From Chloroflexota bacterium (GTDB lineage: Bacteria > Chloroflexota > Anaerolineae > Aggregatilineales > Phototrophicaceae), in contig JAPPMO010000061.1 of assembly GCA_028873975.1 (NCBI GenBank), forward strand, positions 1 to 37,670: a stretch of DNA of 37,670 nucleotides, given 5' to 3'. The stretch's first letter is position 1, and each line of letters begins with the position of its first letter. Below the pieces are notes generated by a model, which worked only from the letters and a program-made list of their open reading frames with translations, was not told the origin of the DNA and did not search any database. Shown in pieces: positions 15,538 through 24,641 of this stretch. Position numbers and translations under genes: made by a program.

Positions 15538-18500
15538 GTGGACGAGGCGCGAGGTTCCGTTATTAACGAGAGCTTGATTTATCTTTCCTACCACAATATT
15601 GATTTGCGGTACGCGTTTGAACTTGCGAAGCTGCTGATTCGCTATTACCGGAATATCTGGCTCGATCGCTTTGAAGTCAGCCCGACTGAAGATTGGCAGG
15701 AAAGCATCCGGCGGGCATATCACCTCGCCACCGGCGCGCTGGTCATCGTTTCGGACGATTATCTCGAGACCGAATACTGCCGGCGGGAATACGAAGAGTT
15801 TCGACAGCGCAACATACCGGTCATCGCCGTTATTCCCCGGGATTTCTCGACGGAGAAAATTGCCGATTTCGCCTTTGATGACTGGATCGACTTCCGCCGC
15901 TGGTTCGATGAGCCTGAGGATCTGAGCGTGGAAAACTTGCTCAACCAGATCCCCCAATCCGAATCGGCTCAGCAGACCGGCGAGCGCTCCGGTTATCTGC
16001 GAAACTACATCGCCGATGCCGAACTTTATCTGGCCAAGCTACCCTCAGCCTGGACTTCTCTTCGCGTCGGGTCGGGACAATCGCCGCAGCCAGTTCGCCC
16101 ACGCGCCTATCCCGTACAACTGCTGCAGGACTGGGCTTTCATCGCGGGCCATGCCGACGGCTCGCTGGTGATTGAAGACCTGTTGGGCTGGTCGGCGGGT
16201 GAACGTCATTTCCTTCTGTGCGGCGACGGCGGCAGCGGCACGACGTTTTTTGCGAGACTGCTCAGCCTGGTTCATGCGCACGTTGCGCTGCGCGACAGTC
16301 ACGCGCCCCTGCCCATCTGGCTGGAACTGATGAAATGGGATGAAGCCCATCCGTCCTTGTCTTCCTTCATGGAATCGGAATGGCAACTGATCTCTTACTG
16401 GAAACATTGGCTGGGGAACAATTCGGCGGTCTTTTTTTTGAAGGATTGGCCTGAATTGATCAAGCGGTTTCCCAGCTATGCGGCGGAACTGAGCGCCTGG
16501 AGATCCGCCAGCGCCGATCACAAGTTTGTCCTGCTGGCAAGCGGACAAAGCGCGAGCGATCCGGAAGCGCCGGTATTGTCGCCGGGAGCGATAACACCTG
16601 GTCTGGCTTTGAAGCTCGCTTCGGCTTGCTTGACCCTGGAGCAAGTCAACAGTTTCAGGCAGATACTGCGCCAGCAAGAGCCCGCCATAAGTCGCAATCA
16701 ACTGGATTATCTCTCCCTTGGGATCGAGCTCGTCGCCGCCGATACCGCTTTGGCGGTTAATCATTGGCAGAGCAATCCGCTGCCGGCTCTGATAGTCTCG
16801 CGCAGCCAGCAAATGGCATCAGCAAGCGGGAGCCTTGATTCCAGGCAATTGATCGACTTCAACCGCAATCTGGCCTGGAACATGATGCAGTTGGAGACAG
16901 AGCGGCAGATTCCCCGCCAGGATGCGGAAAAACAAGCATCCGACAAGTCCCTGGTTGACTTCTCGATCGAGATTGGCATCCTGGAGCAAGCGGGCGCATT
17001 CCTGCGATTTCGCTCGGCGGTTTACCAGTGGTATTTGGCGGCCGGGCACATAAGCAAGCATGGCTTGCAACGCTATTTGACCGTGCCGCAGTTCACAGCG
17101 ACGGGCACGGGCGGGCGCGCGGAGCAGAAATGGGATCCTTTGATCCTGATTCTGGTCGACAACCTGGCGGGGGAAGATGTCCAGGACGTGATCGAAGAGA
17201 TTGCCGAGACCGACCCATTCCTTGCCAGCGCGTGCCTGGAACGACATCCGACCGCATACCCGTCGGCGCAAGAGAACTTGATCGACAAATTGGTTCAAGC
17301 CGCGGCGCGGAATGCCGCTGCGCGTTCGGCATTCCGCGCCTGCCTCAATAGCATGCCCGATGTCGAAAAGACGGCGGAGTCGCTTGTCGGACAAATGTCA
17401 AGTTATGACAAGGCCGAACAATTGTGGCTGTGGAAAGAAATACTGGCGCTGCCGCTCGACTTGCCGATCCCCTTCGTTGAAATAGTCGCGTCTGTAGACC
17501 GCCATTCGCCAAGGCCCGTCATCGAAACCATTGCGGAATACCGGCTTTGGCTGGCTGTGTCTTATCTTGTCAAGCTGAGTAAAAACCCGGACGCGCATAT
17601 CGGGGCGAATGCGATTTGGATGCTCGGCCAAATCAAATTTTTGCCGACCGCAGTACTCTTGCTGGACTATCTGGAAACCGGACAAGGGCTGCCCCGGGAA
17701 GAGATCGCGCTCGCCCTGATGAACTACGCCTATTCTGATATTCTGGTGAGCCTGTTGACTTGGTCGCAAGAAAATCCCGAGCATCTTCAGTCCGTCGTCG
17801 AGGCGCTGCGAGCGCGCGGCAGAGCCGTGTCGAGCAGGTTGCTCGCTCTTGCCGACGAGGGGCGCCTGACGCTCAATCCCGAATTCTACCAAATCATGGT
17901 CGATCACGATGAGGCTGATTTGGCAATTGGTTTGGCGCAGTTGGCGGGCCCCAAGGCTGACTTGCCCGAGGCTCTTCAATCGGCGATCGCCAGCCACAAA
18001 AAGGCCGAGCGCATGAGAAGCGTAATGGCGGGAGCAATCAAGCGCTTGCCCAACCGCGATCACTTTGGAGAATTGTTGGATGATATCGCGCAGGTGCTGG
18101 AAAGCCCGCCCGAGTCCACTGTTATCGCCGGCAGCAATCTGGGGGCGCTTTTATACGGCGATCAAACATTGGAGGGCTTAAGCGCTCAAGCGGAGCTGCC
18201 GCCGGCCCTGGCGCCGCCGGACGACGGCATACCGGATGATATTGAACGTCAACTGCGGCGCCGGGACTGGCAAGAGCGGCACCGGGCCCTCAAGCGATTG
18301 GCGGAGTACCCCCCCGCCAATTCATTGCCGCATTTGCTTGATATGACAAGCGATAGCGAGACGCTCGTGCGCCTGGCGACATACGAAATCTTGTGGCGCT
18401 TTTCGGAACAGGTAGCGGCCCGCAAAGCCCTTGTGGCGGCTTTGTCCGACCCGCAGCAATCGATTGTCGATGCGGTGACGGAACTCCTGAAAGACAGTCC

Positions 18501-19554
18501 CGAGCTGGCGCTTGATGACTTGCTGGAATTGCTGGACAGCGACAAGCCAAGCACGGTGGCCGCAGCGATCGATATCCTCCAGGCGGGCAAATACGCCCCT
18601 GCGCTCGACGCCCTGTCGCGGCTGCGAAACGACCGGCGCCGCCCGCGCGATAAAGCCGCAACAATTGGCGAGCTCGCTACTAAAGCAATTGCGGCAATTT
18701 CAGAGGCTGCGGCGGCCGACAATCTAGCGGCGGGGGGCGATCCGTCCTGGCGCGGACCTGCGGCCGATACAGCCGCGCAGCCTCCCCAGGCTTTCAGCGA
18801 CGAGGAAAAAGTTCTGCGGACCCTGGAATTGCTGCGAGACGACGACTGGGGACGAACGCAAAAGGCGGCGAAGTTCTTGCGAAAGTTCGCCAGGCATCTG
18901 CGGGGCAGGGATCATGACCCGGTACTGCGCGCGCTTTGCGCCGCCGCAGAAGACAAGAACTGGCATGTGCGCTGGGCGGTATCCGAAGCATTGGCTTGGC
19001 TGCCAGATCCGGAATCTAAGCGAGTTTTATCCCTGCGCCTGGGCGATCGCAACTGGATCGTGCAAGTTGCCGCGATCCGCGCGCTGGTGGCGCATGGCGC
19101 CGCGGATACCATTGACAAGATGATCCCGCTTTTAGGCAGTCCGCAGCAAGCGGTCCGGGAGGCCGCTGCGGAAGCGCTGGGCGAACTGGGGCAGTCTAAA
19201 GCGATACGCGCTTTGGCAGATGCCTTCAGAGGCGACAAGGACAGCTTCGTTCGCCTGGCCGCGCTCAAGTCAATTCAGCAAATCAATCCAAGTTTGGCGC
19301 GCGAGCATCTCGAGCATGCGCTGAGCGATGAATTCATCCACCTGCGCTGGTACGCGACCAAGACGCTGGCGCCCGTTTTTGATGAGGACGATATAACGAC
19401 GCTGGCGCGGCTGTTGCGCGACGACGGCAAACCAGACTGGGAAGAGCAGTCTATCCGAGACTTTGCCATGGCGGCCCTGCGGCGAATCGACAGTCCGGAA
19501 AGCAGAGCCGCAATCGACGCCGCGCCGCGACTGGTGAACCGGACCGAAGCATGA
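15538..19554 (+). CDS. TIR - degenerate P-loop (NACHT-like) - HEAT repeat protein
   Basis: 1338 residues from a GTG start. Residues 10-140 form a TIR domain: LIYLSYHN, IWLDRF, 'ALVIVSDDYLETEYCRREYEEF'. E84 after C81 is the position of the NADase glutamate in SARM1-like TIRs. Residues 195-350 look like a NACHT/STAND core, but Walker A reads GDGGSGTT (229-236) with Thr in place of Lys, and the Walker B region reads VFFLKDWPEL instead of a DGLDE-type motif. ATP hydrolysis is therefore doubtful. From about residue 640 to the end come HEAT/Armadillo-like helical repeats (for example 'VREAAAEALGELGQSKAIRALADAF'), a likely ligand-sensing or scaffolding arm. The stop overlaps the next TIR gene as ATGA, implying coupled translation and a complex. 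Role in defence or cell death is inferred from TIR-STAND proteins in general. Confidence 0.93.
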   Translation: MDEARGSVINESLIYLSYHNIDLRYAFELAKLLIRYYRNIWLDRFEVSPTEDWQESIRRAYHLATGALVIVSDDYLETEYCRREYEEFRQRNIPVIAVIPRDFSTEKIADFAFDDWIDFRRWFDEPEDLSVENLLNQIPQSESAQQTGERSGYLRNYIADAELYLAKLPSAWTSLRVGSGQSPQPVRPRAYPVQLLQDWAFIAGHADGSLVIEDLLGWSAGERHFLLCGDGGSGTTFFARLLSLVHAHVALRDSHAPLPIWLELMKWDEAHPSLSSFMESEWQLISYWKHWLGNNSAVFFLKDWPELIKRFPSYAAELSAWRSASADHKFVLLASGQSASDPEAPVLSPGAITPGLALKLASACLTLEQVNSFRQILRQQEPAISRNQLDYLSLGIELVAADTALAVNHWQSNPLPALIVSRSQQMASASGSLDSRQLIDFNRNLAWNMMQLETERQIPRQDAEKQASDKSLVDFSIEIGILEQAGAFLRFRSAVYQWYLAAGHISKHGLQRYLTVPQFTATGTGGRAEQKWDPLILILVDNLAGEDVQDVIEEIAETDPFLASACLERHPTAYPSAQENLIDKLVQAAARNAAARSAFRACLNSMPDVEKTAESLVGQMSSYDKAEQLWLWKEILALPLDLPIPFVEIVASVDRHSPRPVIETIAEYRLWLAVSYLVKLSKNPDAHIGANAIWMLGQIKFLPTAVLLLDYLETGQGLPREEIALALMNYAYSDILVSLLTWSQENPEHLQSVVEALRARGRAVSSRLLALADEGRLTLNPEFYQIMVDHDEADLAIGLAQLAGPKADLPEALQSAIASHKKAERMRSVMAGAIKRLPNRDHFGELLDDIAQVLESPPESTVIAGSNLGALLYGDQTLEGLSAQAELPPALAPPDDGIPDDIERQLRRRDWQERHRALKRLAEYPPANSLPHLLDMTSDSETLVRLATYEILWRFSEQVAARKALVAALSDPQQSIVDAVTELLKDSPELALDDLLELLDSDKPSTVAAAIDILQAGKYAPALDALSRLRNDRRRPRDKAATIGELATKAIAAISEAAAADNLAAGGDPSWRGPAADTAAQPPQAFSDEEKVLRTLELLRDDDWGRTQKAAKFLRKFARHLRGRDHDPVLRALCAAAEDKNWHVRWAVSEALAWLPDPESKRVLSLRLGDRNWIVQVAAIRALVAHGAADTIDKMIPLLGSPQQAVREAAAEALGELGQSKAIRALADAFRGDKDSFVRLAALKSIQQINPSLAREHLEHALSDEFIHLRWYATKTLAPVFDEDDITTLARLLRDDGKPDWEEQSIRDFAMAALRRIDSPESRAAIDAAPRLVNRTEA

Positions 19555-21272
19555 AGATATTCGTCAGCTATGCTCGGGTGGACAAACCTTATTGCATCCG
19601 AATCATCGAGACCCTGCACGCGCACGATGTTTGGTATGATCAGCGGCTCTACGCGGGCCAAGACTGGTGGAAAGAAATCCTGAGACGTCTGGACTGGTGC
19701 GAGGTCTTTATCTATTTGCTTTCCCCTGATTCTGTCGCATCCCTTTACTGCCGGCGGGAGCTGGAAATCGCCCGACGGCTCAAACGTCAAATCATCCCGG
19801 TGCTGATCAACAAAGACACCGTGTTGCCGGACAAAATGAGAGACTGGCAATACGTTGATCTGTCGGAAAAGCTGACTGTGGAAAATGTGGCGCAACTGCT
19901 GAATTCAATCTTGGTGGTCGAGCGCCAGCAGGGAACGACGGGTCCAGCGTCCGCGGCGACCAGGCTCATTGACGACAGCCCGGTATCCAGATCGAGCCCG
20001 GTGGAATTAGTTAGCAGCGCGGTTCGGGCTTTGGAAAAAGGCAATTATGACAATGCGATCGTATTGCTGCGCCAGGCGCAAGCCAGCGGCTATCAGTCTC
20101 GCTTTGTTCGACTGGACAATCTGCTGCGGATGGCCGAATCCAAAGTGGCGGAAAGGTCGCAATCCCGGGAGGTGGAACGCGAGTATCAGCACATTGTCGC
20201 GCTCTTCGCCTTCGAAAGCACGCGGGAAATGGCCTGCGAGGCGCTCGCCGAATTCATCCGGGAGTTCGGCGACTACGACCCGCAAGGTTTGCAGCGCCTT
20301 TGCGATTTCAATGAATCAATCAAGGCGCGGGGCGACAAGAACTCCAAAGCGGCGGACACGAGGCAAGACCTGGAGCAATTAAACAGTCAAAGCATCACTA
20401 AGCCACAGCTGGAAGAGAGCCGTGAAGAACTGTCCAGTCGCGGTTTCAGCAGCCAGGTTGTCAAGCTTCCGCAAACCCCCGGCAGGGGGCAAGGCGTCGC
20501 GAGCAATCATGCTATCGAGGCGCGGAAGGTCGCCCCGGAAGAGACGGCGGCGGAAGAAATCCTGCCCATGTTGCAGTGGTGCGATATTCCCTATGGAACC
20601 GTGGCAATCTCCAGCCTCGTTGGCGCTGACGAAGAATTTGGCGAGATGATTGTCCAGGTTGATAATTTTGTCATGAGCATGTATCCGGTAACCAACGCTC
20701 AATTCGATATTTTTGCCAAGGCCGAAGACGGCTACAAGAACGCGCGCTGGTGGAACTTCTCCGACCACGCGCTGCGCTGGTTCAAGCAAGGCAAAGGCAT
20801 CGCGGAGTCGCGCTTCGCCGGCGACGAACGTCCGCGAGAAAATGTGAACTGGTACGAGGCAAGCGCATTCGCCAACTGGCTGGGGAGCCTGCTCAAGATG
20901 AAGGTCGCGCTGCCGACCATCGCGCAGTGGCAGCGCGCCGCCAAGGGAGATGACGATCGCTATTTCCCCTGGGGCGACGATTATGACGAAGAGCGTTGCA
21001 ATACGCTGGAAAGCGGGCTAAAGATGACCACGCCCGTCAACCGCTATCACAAGGGCGCAAGTCCCTATGGGGTTTATGACATGGCGGGCAATCTTTGGGA
21101 GTGGACGATGAACACGGCGGCGGCGGCGGAAGACGGTCGCGACCAAAGACGCGCGGTGGCGGGCGGGAGTTTTGTCAGCCCCTGCGACCGGGCGCAGACC
21201 TCGTTTCGCTATTACCTGGAGCCGCGCGTGCGCTACTCGTCAATCGGCATCCGTCTGGTTGGTCTTCCCTAG
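19551..21272 (+). CDS. TIR protein with C-terminal FGE/C-type-lectin-fold domain
   Basis: 573 residues. Residues 1-120 are a TIR domain (MKIFVSYARVDKPYC, 'HDVWYDQRL', 'VFIYLLSPDSVASLYCRREL') with candidate catalytic E70. Residues 150-270 form helical, TPR-like segments, then a low-complexity linker. Residues 340-573 match the FGE-sulfatase (SUMF1/CLec) fold: 'MSMYPVTNAQFDIFAK', 'PRENVNWYEASAFANWL', LPTIAQWQRAAKG, 'FPWGDDYDEERCNT', YGVYDMAGNLWEWT, AVAGGSF, SIGIRLVGLP. The pair of catalytic Cys of true formylglycine-generating enzymes is not present (only C545 nearby), so the domain probably binds a ligand rather than oxidising a sulfatase. Its ATG overlaps the stop of the TIR-HEAT gene. Confidence 0.92.
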   Translation: MKIFVSYARVDKPYCIRIIETLHAHDVWYDQRLYAGQDWWKEILRRLDWCEVFIYLLSPDSVASLYCRRELEIARRLKRQIIPVLINKDTVLPDKMRDWQYVDLSEKLTVENVAQLLNSILVVERQQGTTGPASAATRLIDDSPVSRSSPVELVSSAVRALEKGNYDNAIVLLRQAQASGYQSRFVRLDNLLRMAESKVAERSQSREVEREYQHIVALFAFESTREMACEALAEFIREFGDYDPQGLQRLCDFNESIKARGDKNSKAADTRQDLEQLNSQSITKPQLEESREELSSRGFSSQVVKLPQTPGRGQGVASNHAIEARKVAPEETAAEEILPMLQWCDIPYGTVAISSLVGADEEFGEMIVQVDNFVMSMYPVTNAQFDIFAKAEDGYKNARWWNFSDHALRWFKQGKGIAESRFAGDERPRENVNWYEASAFANWLGSLLKMKVALPTIAQWQRAAKGDDDRYFPWGDDYDEERCNTLESGLKMTTPVNRYHKGASPYGVYDMAGNLWEWTMNTAAAAEDGRDQRRAVAGGSFVSPCDRAQTSFRYYLEPRVRYSSIGIRLVGLP

Positions 21273-21298
21273 GCGCTGGGCAAGCGGCAACGGAAGCG

Positions 21299-21326
21299 TT
21301 ATGGATTCTGGGCAATCGCTTCAAAC
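21299..21326 (+). repeat. 28-bp direct repeat, left copy
   Basis: Begins TTATGGATTCTGGGCA and ends TCAAAC; 26 of 28 bases equal the copy at 21582-21609. Confidence 0.8.
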
Positions 21327-21333
21327 TAATTTT

Positions 21334-21367
21334 TTAACCACCGAGTGCGCCGAGGACACCGAGTTAA
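21334..21367. repeat. CACCGAG-family inverted repeat, left arm
   Basis: TTAACCACCGAG...CGAGGACACCGAGTTAA; approximately inverted relative to 21498-21529. Same core as the right end of the window. Confidence 0.7.
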
Positions 21368-21497
21368 GGTTCTTCATAGCAACAAACTATCAATAATCAT
21401 GATTAAATCAGAAGTATATTGCTCTTTGCTGCTGACAAGCTTCGCCTCGATTCAAACAATGTCCAAAATTGAGAAACGATTCCTTGTAAACGCTTTT

Positions 21498-21529
21498 CTC
21501 TGTGCCCTCGGTGTTCTCGGTGGTTAAAT
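21498..21529. repeat. CACCGAG-family inverted repeat, right arm
   Basis: CTCTGTGCCCTCGGTG...CTCGGTGGTTAAAT; reverse complement begins AACCACCGAG as in the left arm. Confidence 0.7.
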
Positions 21530-21540
21530 CTTTGCTGTAA

Positions 21541-21546
21541 TATAAT
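21541..21546 (+). promoter_or_regulatory. possible -10 box for the 172-aa protein gene
   Basis: Perfect TATAAT just outside the right inverted arm, 115 bp before ATG 21661. No good -35, so the repeat may or may not supply a promoter. Confidence 0.3.
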
Positions 21547-21581
21547 GTTATTTTCCTGTTGTTTTGAAGCGATTGCTTTGG

Positions 21582-21609
21582 TTATGGATTCTGGGCATTC
21601 GCCTCAAAC
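21582..21609 (+). repeat. 28-bp direct repeat, right copy
   Basis: Second copy of the sequence at 21299-21326, with A-to-T and T-to-C differences. Confidence 0.8.
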
Positions 21610-21660
21610 GACAATTCTTGATATGATGAAACCATTACCAGGCGCCAAGGATCGACGAAA

Positions 21661-22179
21661 ATGACTTCTACAGAACGCAGCTTGCAAAACGAAATGCCCT
21701 ACCGGCGCGACCTGAATATCGAGATTGACCATCTCTCGGTGACCGGACATGTTGTCTTCGCCGGGCGCGACGGCAAGGTCCATGTGCAGACGGGGGGCGA
21801 TGTCGCCCAGCATACAAACCAGACCGTGACGGTCGGCGGCGTGGAAACAACGCCGAAAGAACTGGACCTGATGATTCGCTGCATCCGCGACGTCGAAGAT
21901 ACGATACGGAAGGAAAATCTGAATCCGCAACTGCGAGAAGCCGCCATGCACGATTTGCAAACGGTCGAGACGCAACTGACCAAAGAAAAAAAGCCGAATC
22001 CGCGCATCCTTTTGCGCGCGGCGAAGTCGCTGCTGCGGTTTTCTCCCGCGCTGACGGCCGCGGCGCTCACGCTTTTTGATCAACCCCTGGTGGGCGCCAT
22101 CCTCGCCAGTTTTGGAGAAGTCGCGGTCAACTTCCACGAGGCCATCAGGCGGCACAATTCGGCGAATAAAACTGGATGA
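21661..22179 (+). CDS. 172-aa protein sharing a GHVxFAGxD motif with the NACHT protein
   Basis: I do not recognise a named family. Residues 18-60 are predicted beta-rich and contain GHVVFAGRD (29-37), followed by VHVQTGGDVAQHTNQTVTVGG. Residues 64-112 are a charged helical or coiled-coil stretch. Residues 115-160 are strongly hydrophobic helices (ILLRAAKSLLRFSPALTAAA and onward) that could insert in a membrane or pack as a helical bundle. AAGGA lies upstream of the ATG. The next gene, a NACHT ATPase, has GHVIFAGQD in its N-terminal region, so this protein may be its effector or adaptor through like-with-like contact. That pairing is inference. Confidence 0.8.
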   Translation: MTSTERSLQNEMPYRRDLNIEIDHLSVTGHVVFAGRDGKVHVQTGGDVAQHTNQTVTVGGVETTPKELDLMIRCIRDVEDTIRKENLNPQLREAAMHDLQTVETQLTKEKKPNPRILLRAAKSLLRFSPALTAAALTLFDQPLVGAILASFGEVAVNFHEAIRRHNSANKTG

Positions 22180-22229
22180 CTGCCCGCCGGCGTTCACAAA
22201 GTTCCGGGGATCAATAAAACTGAGTTTCT

Positions 22230-24641
22230 ATGAATCAACCGCAAAGAGCCATCGCAGAGGTTGAGCGGCAGCCCCGCAAGCAAGGGCTGATCACGTCGTC
22301 AACATCCTGGCGAAAATATGTACAGGCGAATTGGAGAAGCCTGAAACAACTGGCTGACAATTCAACGCTGGACAATCCCTATCAAAAACTGGTGATGATG
22401 GTCTTCACGCCGGTCATGCCGAACCCGCAGACCAAGCTCGAGCTGCTGCGCCGTCTGCTGAAACAATTCCGCTACAGCGGTCCGCTCAGCAAGCGCCTGA
22501 CCGAGATCTACCGCGACCGGGACTATACACGAACCGCGGAAGATCTCGCGAGCAAGGAATTGGCGCCGGACAACTTGCGCAGCGATGAACTTGTCGGTCT
22601 GGACTGGTTGATCGTGGCCACAGGCGGATTGGACGGCTCGGCGAATCAAGGCGCTGCGGCAATTCAGTTCGCGCGCAATTTGCTGGAGGCGATGCGCGAT
22701 AACCTCAATTATCCCTCGGCCGTGCGCGTTCAAGCCGGCTCGATATCGGCCGGCGGGCATGTGATCTTCGCCGGGCAGGATGTCAACATCGTGGCCGAAC
22801 ATTACACCGGCAACAAGGCAGCGCTAAAGAACTACCTGGCGGCGGTACGCAGCGAATGGAACATCCCGACCACGACCATCCATCCCGCCTCGCAGCATCA
22901 TAGCCCAGCCATGCTGCATCAGCTGTATACGCCGGTTGACATCTGGACGGATCAGCGGTCCTTCCATTCAGTCGGCATAGAAGAACTGAACGCACGCCGT
23001 TATCAGGCGATCGAAAAAGATATGGGTTACGTGCGCGAGTCCGTTTTTGAAGTGATTTCCGCTCATCCCCTGATCGTGATTACCGGCGCCGCCGGAACTG
23101 GCAAAAGTTCGCTGTGCCGGTTCATCGTGACGGCGCTGGCATACGCATGTGATCCCCGCGCTGAACGCCAGGACAAGGTCAAGGGATTGGAGATGTTGGG
23201 CGCGTCCTGGATCCATGGTCCCATCTTGCCGATATATGCGAGCTTGCGCGACTTTTGCAATTCGGAAGATAGCTTTCCGCGCTCGCTCTCCGAAAGCTCG
23301 GCCGAGAATCTCCTCCAATACGTCAAGAGCGCCACTGGCAAGCTGGCAGACCATCTCGAAGCCTATCTAACGCAAACCGACGTACCCACCCATGGCAGCT
23401 TGCTGGTCTTGGACGGGCTGGATGAAGTATACGAGGCTGAAGATCGGATCATCTTGCAGCGCGTCATCGAAAACTGGGCGGATCGCTTTCCCAGTTGCCG
23501 CGTGATCGTAACCAGCCGCACTTATGCCTATCGCCATGATTCTCGCTGGCGCCTGTCCGAGCGCTTCGCTTCCGCCGAACTGGCGCCCTTCACCTGGAAT
23601 CAGGTCAAGACCTATATCGAGCGCTGGTACGCCAACGTGGCGGAAAACCGTCCCAGCGCGCTGGGCGGGAGGGCGATGGCGGCAAAACAATCCGCATCAA
23701 TGGCGACGGATCTATACAAAGCCATCAGGGAAAATCGCGCGCTCTGGCCCCTGGCTCGCCAGCCGCTTATGCTGGCTTTGCTGACGCTGATTCACGAAGA
23801 CTACAAACAGTTGCCGGACAAGCGTGCCGAACTTTATGAGCACACGGTCGAGCTGCTCGATCGCTGGAATATCCCATCGCCGGCCGACAAGCTGCACGAG
23901 AAACTCGCCAACATCAATCTGGACCGGATGCGCGCGGCGCTGAAACTAATCGCATTCGAGCTGCATTCGGAACAGAAAAGCTATCAGCGCTATCCAACGA
24001 TTATCGATCGCGCGCGGCTGCTGGATAAACTAATGCAGCAGCAGTCGCAGGGCGGGGGCTTGGGCGCCGGCATCGAAGACGTGCTGGAATACCTGGCGAC
24101 GCGCAACGGCATTCTGGTGGCAGACTCGCCCAACCTGTACCGCTTCCCGCATTTAACGATTCAAGAGTACCTGGCCGCCTGCGCGCTGCTGGAGTTTTAC
24201 GACGAGTGCGAAATGCCGGCCGGGCTGCGCGCTCAGAGCGCTGAAGGTTGGATTTTCCCAGAAAATATCGTCGCCCTGCTCTGTCACGACTATGCGCGCT
24301 GGCGTAATGTGGCGCTCTTCGCCGGGGCAATTATCGCGGCTGGCAAATGGCAAGACATGCGCTGGCAGCTCATCGACGAATTATTGCCTAACCGACTGGA
24401 TCACAGCCTTTCCGAGCAGTCCTTGCACTGCATCAGCGTGGCCGCCGAAATCTGGGGCGAGAGCTGGCTGAAGTCGCGTACGCGCAGCCAGCTCATCATC
24501 GAAACCCATTTGATCCGCTGTCTCAAATTGATTCATGGAGACGAACGGATCGACGCGCCGGAACGCGCCAACAATCAGTCAATCCTGACGCGACTGGCCA
24601 GAAGCCAGTCCATCAGAACATTAGCAAAGGAGCGACAATGA
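22230..24641 (+). CDS. NACHT-domain STAND ATPase
   Basis: 803 residues. N-terminal 160 residues are helical and unfamiliar. Residues 165-194 hold a beta-rich patch with GHVIFAGQD, shared with the preceding gene. The connector 'LYTPVDIWTDQRS' (232-244) is the kind that precedes bacterial NACHT modules. Residues 277-440 are the NACHT core: Walker A GAAGTGKS (286-293), Walker B LLVLDGLDEV (391-400) with the acidic DE pair, and the sensor-like VIVTSRTYAY. After it comes the expected helical/winged region with 'LYRFPHLTIQEYLAACALL'. There is no long C-terminal repeat sensor; the protein ends about 140 residues after that motif. Such ATPases switch by oligomerising when triggered; the trigger is unknown. 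The stop overlaps the next gene as ATGA. Confidence 0.93.
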   Translation: MNQPQRAIAEVERQPRKQGLITSSTSWRKYVQANWRSLKQLADNSTLDNPYQKLVMMVFTPVMPNPQTKLELLRRLLKQFRYSGPLSKRLTEIYRDRDYTRTAEDLASKELAPDNLRSDELVGLDWLIVATGGLDGSANQGAAAIQFARNLLEAMRDNLNYPSAVRVQAGSISAGGHVIFAGQDVNIVAEHYTGNKAALKNYLAAVRSEWNIPTTTIHPASQHHSPAMLHQLYTPVDIWTDQRSFHSVGIEELNARRYQAIEKDMGYVRESVFEVISAHPLIVITGAAGTGKSSLCRFIVTALAYACDPRAERQDKVKGLEMLGASWIHGPILPIYASLRDFCNSEDSFPRSLSESSAENLLQYVKSATGKLADHLEAYLTQTDVPTHGSLLVLDGLDEVYEAEDRIILQRVIENWADRFPSCRVIVTSRTYAYRHDSRWRLSERFASAELAPFTWNQVKTYIERWYANVAENRPSALGGRAMAAKQSASMATDLYKAIRENRALWPLARQPLMLALLTLIHEDYKQLPDKRAELYEHTVELLDRWNIPSPADKLHEKLANINLDRMRAALKLIAFELHSEQKSYQRYPTIIDRARLLDKLMQQQSQGGGLGAGIEDVLEYLATRNGILVADSPNLYRFPHLTIQEYLAACALLEFYDECEMPAGLRAQSAEGWIFPENIVALLCHDYARWRNVALFAGAIIAAGKWQDMRWQLIDELLPNRLDHSLSEQSLHCISVAAEIWGESWLKSRTRSQLIIETHLIRCLKLIHGDERIDAPERANNQSILTRLARSQSIRTLAKERQ

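Larger units (their letters stand above)
21273..21660. other. intergenic region carrying a MITE-like repeat structure
   Basis: Gap of 388 bp between the two halves of the TIR/NACHT island. It contains two 28-bp direct repeats (21299-21326 and 21582-21609, two mismatches) enclosing a segment whose ends are inverted CACCGAG-type repeats (21334-21367 and 21498-21529). A TATAAT at 21541-21546 may serve the next gene. No reading frame of quality was seen. Confidence 0.6.

Noticed and set aside
19551..21272. Diversity-generating retroelement target
   Set aside because: The C-terminal fold fits, but no reverse transcriptase or template repeat is in the window, so only the fold is reported.
21273..21660. 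CRISPR array or att site
   Set aside because: Only two direct repeats with a 255-bp spacing and an inverted pair inside; no regular spacers, no integrase nearby.
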